From NCBI RefSeq assembly GCF_011742165.1, contig NZ_JAAQTO010000024.1, positions 18,563 to 82,562 of the forward strand: a stretch of DNA of 64,000 bases. Reading direction: 5' to 3'. Below the pieces are notes generated by a model. The model saw nothing but the letters and a program-made list of their open reading frames with translations, was not told the DNA's origin and searched no databases. This DNA is from Billgrantia bachuensis. GTDB taxonomy: Bacteria > Pseudomonadota > Gammaproteobacteria > Pseudomonadales > Halomonadaceae. Both the position numbers and the translations under genes were made by a program. Positions 1 to 8,000 of the stretch are shown here, piece by piece. How positions within the stretch are numbered: the stretch's first letter is position 1; every line of letters starts with the position of its first letter.

Positions 1-1
1 C

Positions 2-277
2 GGTGCCGCTCAGGGCGTGCAGCAGGATCTCGACCTGGCACTGGCCGGCCTGGAGCGCGACCTGGCACTTCCCGCCGAGGAGCTCGAGCCGCGCGCACGC
101 TGGCTGGCTCAGCGCCTGGCCCAGAGCCTGCAGGCGGCACTGCTGCTGCGCCATGGCCCGCACGAGGTGGCCGAGACCTTCTGTCGTTCGCGCCTCGGCG
201 TCGAGGCCAGCCCGGCCTACGGTGTGCTGCCGGCAGGTTCGCCGCTGGCGGCGATACTGGCGCGAATCGGCGACTGA
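2..277 (+). CDS. AidB-like acyl-CoA dehydrogenase, C-terminal end (partial)
   Basis: This is the last 91 codons of a gene that starts before the window. The residues match the C-terminal helical region of AidB/isovaleryl-CoA-dehydrogenase-like flavoproteins: a run of Leu/Ala-rich helices, then HGPHEVAETFCRSRL and a YGVLPAG-type turn near the end, which AidB relatives share (compare 'ADAFCASRL'). Family members bind FAD and are linked to the alkylation-damage response, but the catalytic and FAD-binding parts lie outside the window. The gene overlaps the convergent EAL gene tail to tail by about 60 bp. The family assignment comes from this short tail only, so a related acyl-CoA dehydrogenase cannot be excluded. 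Confidence 0.55.
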   Translation, partial: GAAQGVQQDLDLALAGLERDLALPAEELEPRARWLAQRLAQSLQAALLLRHGPHEVAETFCRSRLGVEASPAYGVLPAGSPLAAILARIGD

Positions 278-1455
278 CCTGAGGCCAGCAGCGGAATCTC
301 GTCGGCCGGCACCGGCCGCGACAGGCCGAAGCCCTGGACATGGGTACAGCCGAAGCGGGCCAGGGTGGGCAGGCAGTCGAGCTCCTCGACACCCTCGGCC
401 ACCACCCGGATACCCAGGCGGCGGCCGAGCAGCGCGATGGCCTCGACGATCGCCGCGTCCTGGCTCTCCTGCTGGACATGGCGTACGAAGCTGCGGTCGA
501 TCTTGAGTTCGCTGATCGGGAGCATCTGCAGCCGCGAGAGCGACGAGAAGCCGACGCCGAAATCGTCCACCGCCACCTCCATGCCGCTCAGGTGCAGCCG
601 TGCGGCGATCTCGGAGCCCAGCAGCTCGTCGTCCATGGCCGCCGTCTCGGTAATCTCGAGTATCACTAGTGGCGAATCCTCCGGTGCCAACTGACGAGTC
701 AGCGCCGGCAATTGGGATTCCATCAGGTCATCGGCGGTGACATTGACCGATAGCGACAGCAGCACGCCCTGCTCGCGCCAGCGCTGGGAGTCAGCCAGTG
801 CTTGCTCGAGCACATGGCAAGTCAGGCGCCGACTCTGTCCGGCAGTGAGCATGGGCAGGAAACTGGCCGGGCCGATCAGGCCGATCTCGGGATGCGCCCA
901 GCGCACCAGCGCCTCCACACCGCTCAGGCGTCCGCTGGTCAGCTCGAACTGCGGCTGGTAATGCACGGTGAGCTCGCGGCGCTGGAGCGCCGACTCCAGC
1001 TCCTCGGCAGAGAAGAAGGGGCTATCCTCGGGCAAGATGGCCGGTTTGCAGCCGGGGCGCAGCCGGTCCAGGCGCTGCCTGAGCTCGGCCAGCCGCATCG
1101 GTTTGTCCAGCGAGCCGAGCATCTGCAGCCCCAGGGTTTGGCCGACCCGCTCGGCAATGCGCGAAATCTTGCGTTCGACGCCGCCAAGCAGCAACACCCA
1201 GCCGGCGAAGCGTTGTTCCGCCAGTAGCCGCAGCAGCTCGATGCCATCCGGAGCGCCGAACTCGAGTCCCATGATCACCAGCTGCGGCGCGCACTCTCCA
1301 AGCTCCGCCAGCAACGCATCGGCGCGCCGATAACAGCGGCTCTCCAGCCCCAGCACATGCAACTGTAGCGACAAGATCGCCACCACATCGGGATCCTCGT
1401 CGAGCACCAGGGCCAGGGCTCGCTCATCTTCTTCGAATTCCGTTGAAAGGTTCAT
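217..1455 (-). CDS. Response-regulator-like EAL phosphodiesterase with degenerate receiver
   Basis: This 412-residue protein probably hydrolyses cyclic di-GMP. Residues 12-130 look like a CheY-type receiver, with the acidic pocket Asp19-Glu20-Asp21 and a conserved Lys118 (LDKP). The phosphoacceptor position reads IMGLEF, so Gly63 replaces the usual Asp. Residues about 150-395 form an EAL domain with the catalytic motifs intact: EALVRW (Glu181), the Asn of NVTADD, EITET, DDFGVG, KIDRSF and AEGVE. The enzyme is therefore predicted active while its receiver cannot be phosphorylated in the normal way. There is no transmembrane segment, so it should be cytoplasmic. It stands alone on the minus strand. 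Confidence 0.85.
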   Translation of the reverse strand: MNLSTEFEEDERALALVLDEDPDVVAILSLQLHVLGLESRCYRRADALLAELGECAPQLVIMGLEFGAPDGIELLRLLAEQRFAGWVLLLGGVERKISRIAERVGQTLGLQMLGSLDKPMRLAELRQRLDRLRPGCKPAILPEDSPFFSAEELESALQRRELTVHYQPQFELTSGRLSGVEALVRWAHPEIGLIGPASFLPMLTAGQSRRLTCHVLEQALADSQRWREQGVLLSLSVNVTADDLMESQLPALTRQLAPEDSPLVILEITETAAMDDELLGSEIAARLHLSGMEVAVDDFGVGFSSLSRLQMLPISELKIDRSFVRHVQQESQDAAIVEAIALLGRRLGIRVVAEGVEELDCLPTLARFGCTHVQGFGLSRPVPADEIPLLASGQSPIRASIAASGEPAGSTP

Positions 1456-1535
1456 CAGGGGATCCCGCTCACGAATTATCCTGAGGCTAACATCATCCCT
1501 GACGACCAGCCGGCTCGATTGTCAACGCTTGCCCC

Positions 1536-2153
1536 TCAGCCGAGGGGGCCGATTACCACCCGCAACGCAAGCGCCAGCAGCATCACGCCGGTAATGCGAT
1601 GAATCCAGTGTGCGCGAGCCTGCAGCCAGGGCAGGACGCGCGAATGGGTCAATGACACTGCCACCAGCACGTACCAGCCGCCGTCGATGACCATGGCCGT
1701 GGCAACGATGACCGCCTTGGCCGCCAGCGACATCTCCGGAGTGACGAACTGGCTGAGCAGCGCGACGAAGAAAAGGATCAACTTGGGGTTGCCCAGCGCC
1801 ACCAGCATGCCTTCGCGGGCCGCCTGGCGACGGGTGGTAGCCACGCCGGCCGCTTCCAGCGCTGCCGCACTGCCGGCACGCAGCGCCTTGACGCCGAGCC
1901 AGGCCAGGTAAGCCGCCCCACCCCAGGTGATGAGCTGGAACAGCGTGGGAAAGCGCACGATCAGTGCCCCCAATCCCAGTACCGTGAGCAGGGCATAGAA
2001 ACCCACACCCAGGGCATGGGAGAGCGCCGCCACGATACCGGGCGTCCGCCCGCCGCCAAGCGTATGGCGCAGCACCAGGGCCAGGCTCGGTCCCGGCGAC
2101 ATCGCCCCCATGGCGCACACGGCCACCAGCGATATCCAAAGTGAAAGCGGCAT
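1536..2153 (-). CDS. LysE/RhtB-family amino-acid exporter
   Basis: This 205-residue inner-membrane protein has about six hydrophobic segments and the signature of the LysE/RhtB/CadD superfamily: an N-terminal SPGPSLALVLRH motif in the first helix loop, then GVGFYALL and WGGAAYLAWLG segments. Members export amino acids or related metabolites with the proton gradient; the substrate cannot be read from sequence. The start is supported by a GAGGA ribosome binding site 8 nt upstream. The gene lies 36 bp downstream of rnk on the same strand and may be co-transcribed with it. Confidence 0.85.
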   Translation of the reverse strand: MPLSLWISLVAVCAMGAMSPGPSLALVLRHTLGGGRTPGIVAALSHALGVGFYALLTVLGLGALIVRFPTLFQLITWGGAAYLAWLGVKALRAGSAAALEAAGVATTRRQAAREGMLVALGNPKLILFFVALLSQFVTPEMSLAAKAVIVATAMVIDGGWYVLVAVSLTHSRVLPWLQARAHWIHRITGVMLLALALRVVIGPLG

Positions 2154-2189
2154 TACCTGTTCCTCTTCGATTGCGCGCGATGCGTCAGT

Positions 2190-2603
2190 TCAACGGTGGA
2201 ACTGCCCTTCCCTCTCGGGCTGCCATAGGATCGCATCGATACGCAGACGTGTCTCGCCGCCTTCGGGTAACGGCCAGTCGATCTCGTCGCCAATGCGTAG
2301 ACCGATGAGCCCGGCGCCGATGGGCGCCATTACCGAAATACCATCTTCGGTTGCGGCCAGCGAGTGGGGATAGACCAAGGTCCGTATCATCTGGCGGTTG
2401 CGTGTCAGATCGGTGAACTGTACCTGGCTGTTCATGCTGACCACGTCCGCCGGAATCTCTTGCGGGTCGATCACCTCGCCGCGCTCGAGCTCCTCTTCCA
2501 GGCAGTCGGCAACGAAGCGATCCTTGTCATCGGCATTGTCGATCAATCGCTGCAGCCGCTCCGCATCCAGGCGGTTGATGAGAATGGTGGGACGGGGTGA
2601 CAT
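2190..2603 (-). CDS. rnk: Regulator of nucleoside diphosphate kinase, Rnk (GreA/GreB family)
   Basis: This 137-residue protein matches Rnk, a small relative of GreA/GreB that binds RNA polymerase in the secondary channel but has a short coiled coil. An N-terminal helical hairpin (about residues 10-45) is followed by the FKBP-like GreA C-terminal domain, with VSMNSQVQFTD, VYPHSLAA and SVMAPIGAGLIGLRIGDEI (residues about 55-118). The ATG at 2603 is preceded by AAGGAGG at good spacing, so it is preferred to an upstream start that would add 33 poorly conserved residues. Confidence 0.88.
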   Translation of the reverse strand: MSPRPTILINRLDAERLQRLIDNADDKDRFVADCLEEELERGEVIDPQEIPADVVSMNSQVQFTDLTRNRQMIRTLVYPHSLAATEDGISVMAPIGAGLIGLRIGDEIDWPLPEGGETRLRIDAILWQPEREGQFHR

Positions 2604-2651
2604 ACGACCTCCTTGGCACCGGCAGCGAAGCGTGCTGCCGACCGTGCAACG

Positions 2652-2684
2652 AAAACAGCCCTTCGCCCCGGCGGGGAGAAGGAC
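2652..2684 (-). terminator. Intrinsic terminator of the 52-residue membrane protein gene
   Basis: On the minus strand, a GC-rich stem (plus-strand positions 2660-2669 pairing with 2673-2682, one mismatch, 3-nt loop) is followed by a GTTTTC tract at 2656-2651. It lies between the small membrane gene at 2743-2901 and rnk. Confidence 0.6.
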
Positions 2685-2742
2685 TGTGACTCTCACTATC
2701 ATAAGCCCAAGCCTGGGGAATGTCAGGCCTGCCGACTACCTG

Positions 2743-2901
2743 CTAGCTGTTCGGTCGACGCCGCGAAGTCACCAATAGCACGCCGGCCAACGCGACCAGC
2801 GCAACGCCGACGAAAGCGCCCGGACTTTGCTGCTGCCAGCCGAACAGCGCCAGCACCACACCCAGGACGCCAAGCGCCCAGGCAAACCGCTTCACACCCA
2901 T
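2743..2901 (-). CDS. Small two-helix membrane protein of unknown function
   Basis: This open frame of 52 residues begins MGVKRFAWALGV and ends RRRPNS. It has two hydrophobic segments: residues 7-22, and 28-44 after a short QQQSPG loop. A basic N-terminus and an Arg-rich C-terminus suggest both ends are cytoplasmic by the positive-inside rule. A GAGAGGTG ribosome binding site lies just upstream of the ATG and a terminator lies downstream, so it looks like a real monocistronic gene. I do not recognise a named family. Confidence 0.55.
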   Translation of the reverse strand: MGVKRFAWALGVLGVVLALFGWQQQSPGAFVGVALVALAGVLLVTSRRRPNS

Positions 2902-3075
2902 ATCGCCACCTCTCTAGATTCTGCCACTCAGCATGCAGCGGACGGAGAGGTACATCAAGACAGGCGCAAACGACACAGGCCGCTTTCAGCGCGCCCCTTT
3001 GCGCATGGAAGGACGCGGAACGGGCCGACGAGCTACGCTGTCAAAACGACAGGAAAAGTGTTCATAAGGCCAGGC

Positions 3076-3465
3076 ATGAAGACACACGATATCCGGCACA
3101 GCGACGGCGAGCAGGTCGTTCTCGAGGGCACTCTCGAGCAGAACGCGGCGCACTACTCGGAAGCGGGCTTCTGGGACAAGGTGGGTGACAGCGCCCGCAA
3201 GGCGGGGAAGAAGACCCTCGAGCCCGCGTTGAAGATGTACTACTCGGCCCAGGATCCCAACACGCCGCTGTGGGCGAAAACCACCATCTATGGTGCGCTG
3301 GGCTATTTCATCTCGCCCCTCGACGCCATCCCCGATCTCACTCCCTTTCTCGGCTACACCGACGACATGGGCGTGCTGGCCGGCGCACTCGCCATCGTCG
3401 CCACCCGCATCAACGACAAGCACCGCGAGCAGGCCAAGGCCACGCTGGCCAGGTGGTTTGGGTAG
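3076..3465 (+). CDS. DUF1232 (YkvA-like) membrane protein
   Basis: This 129-residue protein belongs to the DUF1232/YkvA group. The conserved core PLWAKTTIYGALGYFISPLDAIPDLTPFLGYTDD lies at residues about 70-103 (the ISPLDAIPD segment is the family hallmark), followed by a hydrophobic helix VLAGALAIVATRI. The function of the family is not established. The ATG at 3076 was chosen over longer upstream extensions because the extension is low-complexity and unlike the family. A strong bidirectional terminator follows. Confidence 0.8.
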   Translation: MKTHDIRHSDGEQVVLEGTLEQNAAHYSEAGFWDKVGDSARKAGKKTLEPALKMYYSAQDPNTPLWAKTTIYGALGYFISPLDAIPDLTPFLGYTDDMGVLAGALAIVATRINDKHREQAKATLARWFG

Positions 3466-3506
3466 GATCGCTGCGCCCCCGCACTCATGAAAGGGGCCAG
3501 AAACGC

Positions 3507-3532
3507 AAAACAGCCGCTTAAGCGGCTGTTTT
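3507..3532. terminator. Bidirectional intrinsic terminator
   Basis: A perfect palindrome AAAACAGCCGCTT/AAGCGGCTGTTTT is flanked by A-runs and T-runs, so it can end transcription on both strands. It terminates the DUF1232 gene. Before the element inserted it would also have terminated tRNA-Leu, whose original 3' end lies 20 bp away at 3552. Confidence 0.85.
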
Positions 3533-3551
3533 TAAATGACTGCTTTACCAA

Positions 3552-3608
3552 TGGTACCGGCGGTCGGACTCGAACCGACAAGGGCTTGCACCCGGCGGAT
3601 TTTGAATC
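3552..3608 (-). repeat. attL: displaced 3' fragment of tRNA-Leu
   Basis: This is the left copy of the 57-bp attachment core. On the minus strand it contains the tRNA-Leu anticodon-side sequence, variable arm, T-arm and CCA end, without the 5' third of the gene. It is the original 3' end of the host tRNA gene, displaced by integration, and cannot make a tRNA. Confidence 0.9.
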
Positions 3609-3673
3609 ACACAACGGTAGCCGACCTCTTTGTTAAACAATGGCTTACCTGGCCATTCCTTGGATTTCTCGTG

Positions 3674-3718
3674 CCCCACCTAGCACAAGTGTCATACCAT
3701 GTGTCACGTGAGGTGGGG
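3674..3718. promoter_or_regulatory. Candidate integrase arm-type sites and inverted repeat near attL
   Basis: CCCCACCT (3674-3681) and AGGTGGGG (3711-3718) form an 8-bp perfect inverted repeat. Inside it lie GCACAAGTGTCA (3683-3694) and TGTGTCA (3700-3706). The 12-mer GCACAAGTGTCA is repeated exactly at 17105-17116 beside attR, the arrangement expected of arm-type integrase or excisionase sites. The right inverted-repeat arm also overlaps the integrase ribosome binding site. Confidence 0.45.
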
Positions 3719-3725
3719 TTAGAAA

Positions 3726-5024
3726 ATGCTTACAGAAAGCCAAATCAGGACCTTCAAGGACATCGGGAAGGATTACAACCGCTCTGACGATACCCGGCAA
3801 CGCACCGGGGTGCGTCTGATCCTCACGGTTCGCAAGGGCGGTAGGAAGGAGTGGAGGGTCCGCACGATCCAGGACGGCAAGCGCCGCTTCAAGACCATCG
3901 GCACCTGGCCGGAGATGTCACTGGAACAGGCCCGCGAGAGCGTGCACAGGGCGCCCATAGTGGGCTCTGAGGACTCAGGTAATGGCAAGGTACGGCCCTC
4001 AGCCCCGAAGCCGTCAGTGGACCCTCCTGAAGCCCCTACGGCACTGTACGGAACCGTGGGCGAGCTTATGCAGGAGTACCAGCAGGACCTGAAGCTGCGC
4101 GGGAAGGCATCCCACAACGAGTTCAGGAAGTGCACCGAGGGATACATCATGCGGCCCTTTCCGGACATCTGGCGCATGCAGGCTCGTGACGTTGACGCAC
4201 AGGTGGTGAAGCGAGTGCTGGCCTTCCACATCTCCCGTGGCGTTACCACGCAGGTGAACCGGCTCCGTGCCTGGATGCACGCCGCCTTCCAGTACGCACT
4301 GAAGGCCGAGAACGACCCGCGTAGAGCTTCCAGCACTCGGTGGGGTGTCCTGCTGAACCCGGTCTCCTTGGTCCCGCTACAGCAGGATTGGGAGCGCCAG
4401 GGCGAGCATGTGATGACACTTGGGGATGTCCGTGGTGTCTGGACGACACTGCCTGCGATGGTGAAGAGGGATGTACTGACAGTGCCACTCGTTCAGCTAT
4501 GCGTGGCTACGGCTGGGCAACGGCTCGTCTCCCTCGTGCGCCTCACTGTGCCTGACGTGCACCTGAAGCGCGGACTGCTGGACATGCCCGGTTCTAGCAT
4601 GAAGGCGGGAAGGCCGCATGTCGTGCCCCTCACTGAGCAGGCGCATGAGATATTGGAGCGCCTGGTGTACCGCTCGAAGGCCAGGGGCACGGAGATGCTA
4701 TTTCCTCACAGGAACCGGCCAGATCGGCACATGAGCACCACGAGCCCCGCTCAACTGGTAGCCAGGCACAGGGATGCACACAAGACCTCGGGGTGGGCTA
4801 TCGAAGACATCCGGCGCACCGCCAAGACCGTCCTTGGGGAATTGGGTGTCTCCAAGGACATCCGGGACCGACTGCACGGGCATGCTATGCACGATGTATC
4901 CAGCCGTCACTATGACCGCTATGAGTACCTGCGGGAGAAGCGCGAGGCCATGAAAGTCTGGAGCGCCTGGCTGTCTGGCGCGTTACAAGGTGACGACATC
5001 CGGGACTCGAACGCTTGGGCATAA
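3726..5024 (+). CDS. int: Tyrosine recombinase (phage integrase)
   Basis: This 432-residue protein should integrate and excise the element at tRNA-Leu. The N-terminus (about 1-80) resembles the arm-binding region of P4-type integrases (VRKGGRKEWRVR, KTIGTWPEMSLEQAR). A core-binding domain covers about 110-215. The catalytic domain covers about 235-410 with Arg in TAGQRLVSLVRL, Lys in MKAGRPHVVPL, IEDIRRTAKTVL, His in LHGHAMHDVSSRHY and the nucleophile Tyr in HYDRY. The usual His of the HxxR box is Glu here (IEDIRR). The gene starts 118 bp inside attL and reads into the element. A TAGTGGGCT motif lies inside the gene at 3958. Confidence 0.92.
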   Translation: MLTESQIRTFKDIGKDYNRSDDTRQRTGVRLILTVRKGGRKEWRVRTIQDGKRRFKTIGTWPEMSLEQARESVHRAPIVGSEDSGNGKVRPSAPKPSVDPPEAPTALYGTVGELMQEYQQDLKLRGKASHNEFRKCTEGYIMRPFPDIWRMQARDVDAQVVKRVLAFHISRGVTTQVNRLRAWMHAAFQYALKAENDPRRASSTRWGVLLNPVSLVPLQQDWERQGEHVMTLGDVRGVWTTLPAMVKRDVLTVPLVQLCVATAGQRLVSLVRLTVPDVHLKRGLLDMPGSSMKAGRPHVVPLTEQAHEILERLVYRSKARGTEMLFPHRNRPDRHMSTTSPAQLVARHRDAHKTSGWAIEDIRRTAKTVLGELGVSKDIRDRLHGHAMHDVSSRHYDRYEYLREKREAMKVWSAWLSGALQGDDIRDSNAWA

Positions 5025-5034
5025 TGAAACAGAC

Positions 5035-5059
5035 AGAGCACCCGGATAACCGGGGCTCT
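5035..5059. terminator. Hairpin terminator between convergent integrase and gp16-like gene
   Basis: AGAGC-A-CCCGG pairs with CCGGG-GCTCT around a 4-nt loop with one bulge. It sits in the 45-bp gap between the ends of two convergent genes, so it can act on both strands. The T-tracts are short. Confidence 0.6.
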
Positions 5060-5069
5060 GCCTTAATCA

Positions 5070-8000
5070 CTACTCAATAACGGACAGCGCGGTGCCCACG
5101 GCTGCGGTGTTGACCAGAGGCATGAGCCGTAACGCCCGCTTCTGGATTTGCTCGGCGTCCTCTCCCTCTACGTTCTCCCCCGCCAGAATTGAACGCAAAG
5201 CACCCATACTGCCGCGCGTGAGGTGATAGGCATCTCCCACCACGCCCGCAGCCGGTACAGAGTCCAAGCCATAGCCCTTGAATCCCCAACTCTGGCCACC
5301 AGACATCCATGAGCCCGGAAGTGAATTCACCGTGGCCAAGCCGTCCATGGGAATGCCGAAGCCACCGTAGATGTTGTTCATGTTCATCACGCCGATGACC
5401 TCGGCCATGCCGTCCGTGGCCTGGCGGACGTACTCCTCCGGGTCATCCTTGAGCTTGGATTGCACTGCCACCCGCCCGTTGTAAGCCAGGTATGCCAGCG
5501 CGGTGCTCCACATGAGTTTCTGGGCCAGGACTAGCGAGTTGCCGCGCAGGCCGTACATGAGCTGCTTTTCCAGACTGACCAGCGAGAAGGTGCGGAACTG
5601 AGTAAGTAACTTGCCGAGTTCCTTGTTCACCCAGATGCTGGACTCGCCGATAAAGTTACGCTGCATCTGGCGGCCCAGGACCGCGCCCATGGCGGCACCG
5701 AGCTTGTCCCGGAGTTCCGGGTCCATGCTGTCCGCCGAGAAGACACGGACCTGCTTGCCGTCAACGTCGACGTGCTCGGGTGTCTTGCGGATGTAGTCCA
5801 GCACCGCATGGAACTCGTCGTCGTCCAGGCCCGCATCCCGCCACACCTGGAGGTCTTGGTCCTTGAACGGCAGCTTGCCCTCCGCCGCCTGGAGCAACTG
5901 GTCCAGCATGGAGCGCTGGGCCAACTCCTCGGAGCCGTTCTGGATGGTGCGGAAGCCGGACAGGAGCATGTTCTTGTCCTGCACGTAGCCCGCTGCGTTG
6001 TTGTAGATGCGCTCCAGCTTCGATTGGGCATCCTCGCCCATATTCGCGGCCATGTAGTTCTTGGCGGTGAAGTAGTTCTCCTTGTTCCCGTAGGCGCCCA
6101 TGATCCGGTGCACAGCCTCCAGCCTTGGGTCCTCGCGGTACTTGCCCACCTGGAACCAGCGGGTGGCCGGGACGTTCTTCAGGGTGCGGCGCAGGCCGAA
6201 GGTGACGAGGGAGTTCGAGGCTTCCGCCAGCGATGCGGCACCGTTCCAACCGAGCCGGAGGATGCCGGTCGCTTTGCGCAGCCCCCGAGAGGCACGGATC
6301 GCCCCCTGAGTCCAGGAGCTGTAGTTGGTGTCCAGCGTCTCGCCCATCAGCAGGCGCACGGAGTCATGAAGCATCTCGGCATACTGCTGGAGGCGGCCAT
6401 CGTTCTGGTCGCCCAACATACGAGCCAGTCGCTTTACCTCTGCCTCATCCCCTGCCTTGCGGGCCTCTGTGAGTTGGGTTTGAAACAGGTTCCGGGCGTC
6501 CCGCACCGCCTCGTCTATCGCCTCGTCCGCCTGCATACGGGTCTTGAAGCCCTGGCGGGCCAGCGCAGACTCCCCTGCCCCCTCGCGCACGTAGTTCATC
6601 ACCACATCCTGCGAGGTGTTCAGCAGGTCCACCATGCGCACGCCGTTGTGCTCGTAGGACATGCTCGCGCCCAGGCTGAACTTGGCGCGCTTTGACACGC
6701 TCTCGTTTAGCCGGACATCCGCCATGTCGTCCAGGAGCCGGTTCACGGCGTCCTCGTCCATGCCAGCGGCCCTAAGCTCCTTGCCCAACTGCTCGCGGTT
6801 CGCCTCGCTGAAGATTTGGCGAATGCCGGTCTGACTGTCCAGCCCCTTGTCCAGCGTGCGGCGCATCTGGGCACGGGCCACCATGCGGGCGGTGTTCTCG
6901 GAGAGCTTGATCCTGCCACGCTGGTAGGCGCCCGCCAGGACATCCTCCACCGCCTGCTCGCCATACTGACGATAGGCACTCTGCATCTTGGTGGTGTCCA
7001 GGATGAACGGCATGTAGCGCCCGTCATGCTGCACGTTCTCGTAGCCGTGCACGCCTGCGGCCTTGCGGTCCTCCAAGGACTGCTTGAGCATCGCGGCGCG
7101 GGCCTCGGCTGCCTTGGCGATTGCGGGGTCCTGGCTCTTGTTCTTGCCACGCATGTGCAGCACTACGAGGTTGTCGAACTCCCGGCGCTCCGGGGCGATG
7201 CCCAGCTCCATCTTCCAGCCAGGTATGCCTCGGGACTTGGCGAACTCCAGCGCAGCCTCGCGCTCCAGGCCGCCCTCGGCGTTGACCGCCCGGCGCATGT
7301 AGAGGTCCTGATAGTGCGCGGCAGGGATGTGACCCTTGAGGCCCGCCTGCGGATTTGCGTTCAGCTTGATGTTCAGGCCCCGAATCAGGTTCGACGGCGC
7401 GGCATCCAAGGTGCTGAAGGCAGATTGCAGGTAGTCCTTGGCCTTCTGGCCGGGGTACAGGTGGTTCTGCCAGTTAGCGGGCATCCGCTCTGCCAGGCGC
7501 ACGCCGTCATAGATCGCCTCCCATGCGCTCCCGGCCTCATCGACAAGGTGCATCTCATCAGCGAACTGTGCCCCTTGGGCTTGCGCCGCGCCTACTGTGC
7601 TGCCTGCGGGCTTGTCGGCGGCCTGCGGGTCTACGACTGTAGACTGCTCGGCGTCTTCCTTGGCGGCCCGCTCTGCCCGTACAGCGGCTGCCTTGGCATG
7701 CGCAGCCTCGCGCTCTGCCTTGGCCACCGGCCCCATGCGGGCCTCTTCCAGTGCGTCGAAGCGCTCCTTGAGCCGCGCCGGGATTACGCCGTTCTGAAGG
7801 CGGGAGATGTCTTTCCACGCCTCCTGATACTTGGCGTCGTCCGCCTGGCGCTGCCGGAGGTTGTCTATCTCCTCCTGCAACGGGCGCACCCTGGCCTCCA
7901 TGGCCTCTTTGCGCGCTGCGTTCTCGGCGGCATTGGCCCGTCGCTGGCGGTTCGGCACTCCAGGGTTCGTGGACAGCCGGGTGCTGGCCTCCTCCTCTTG

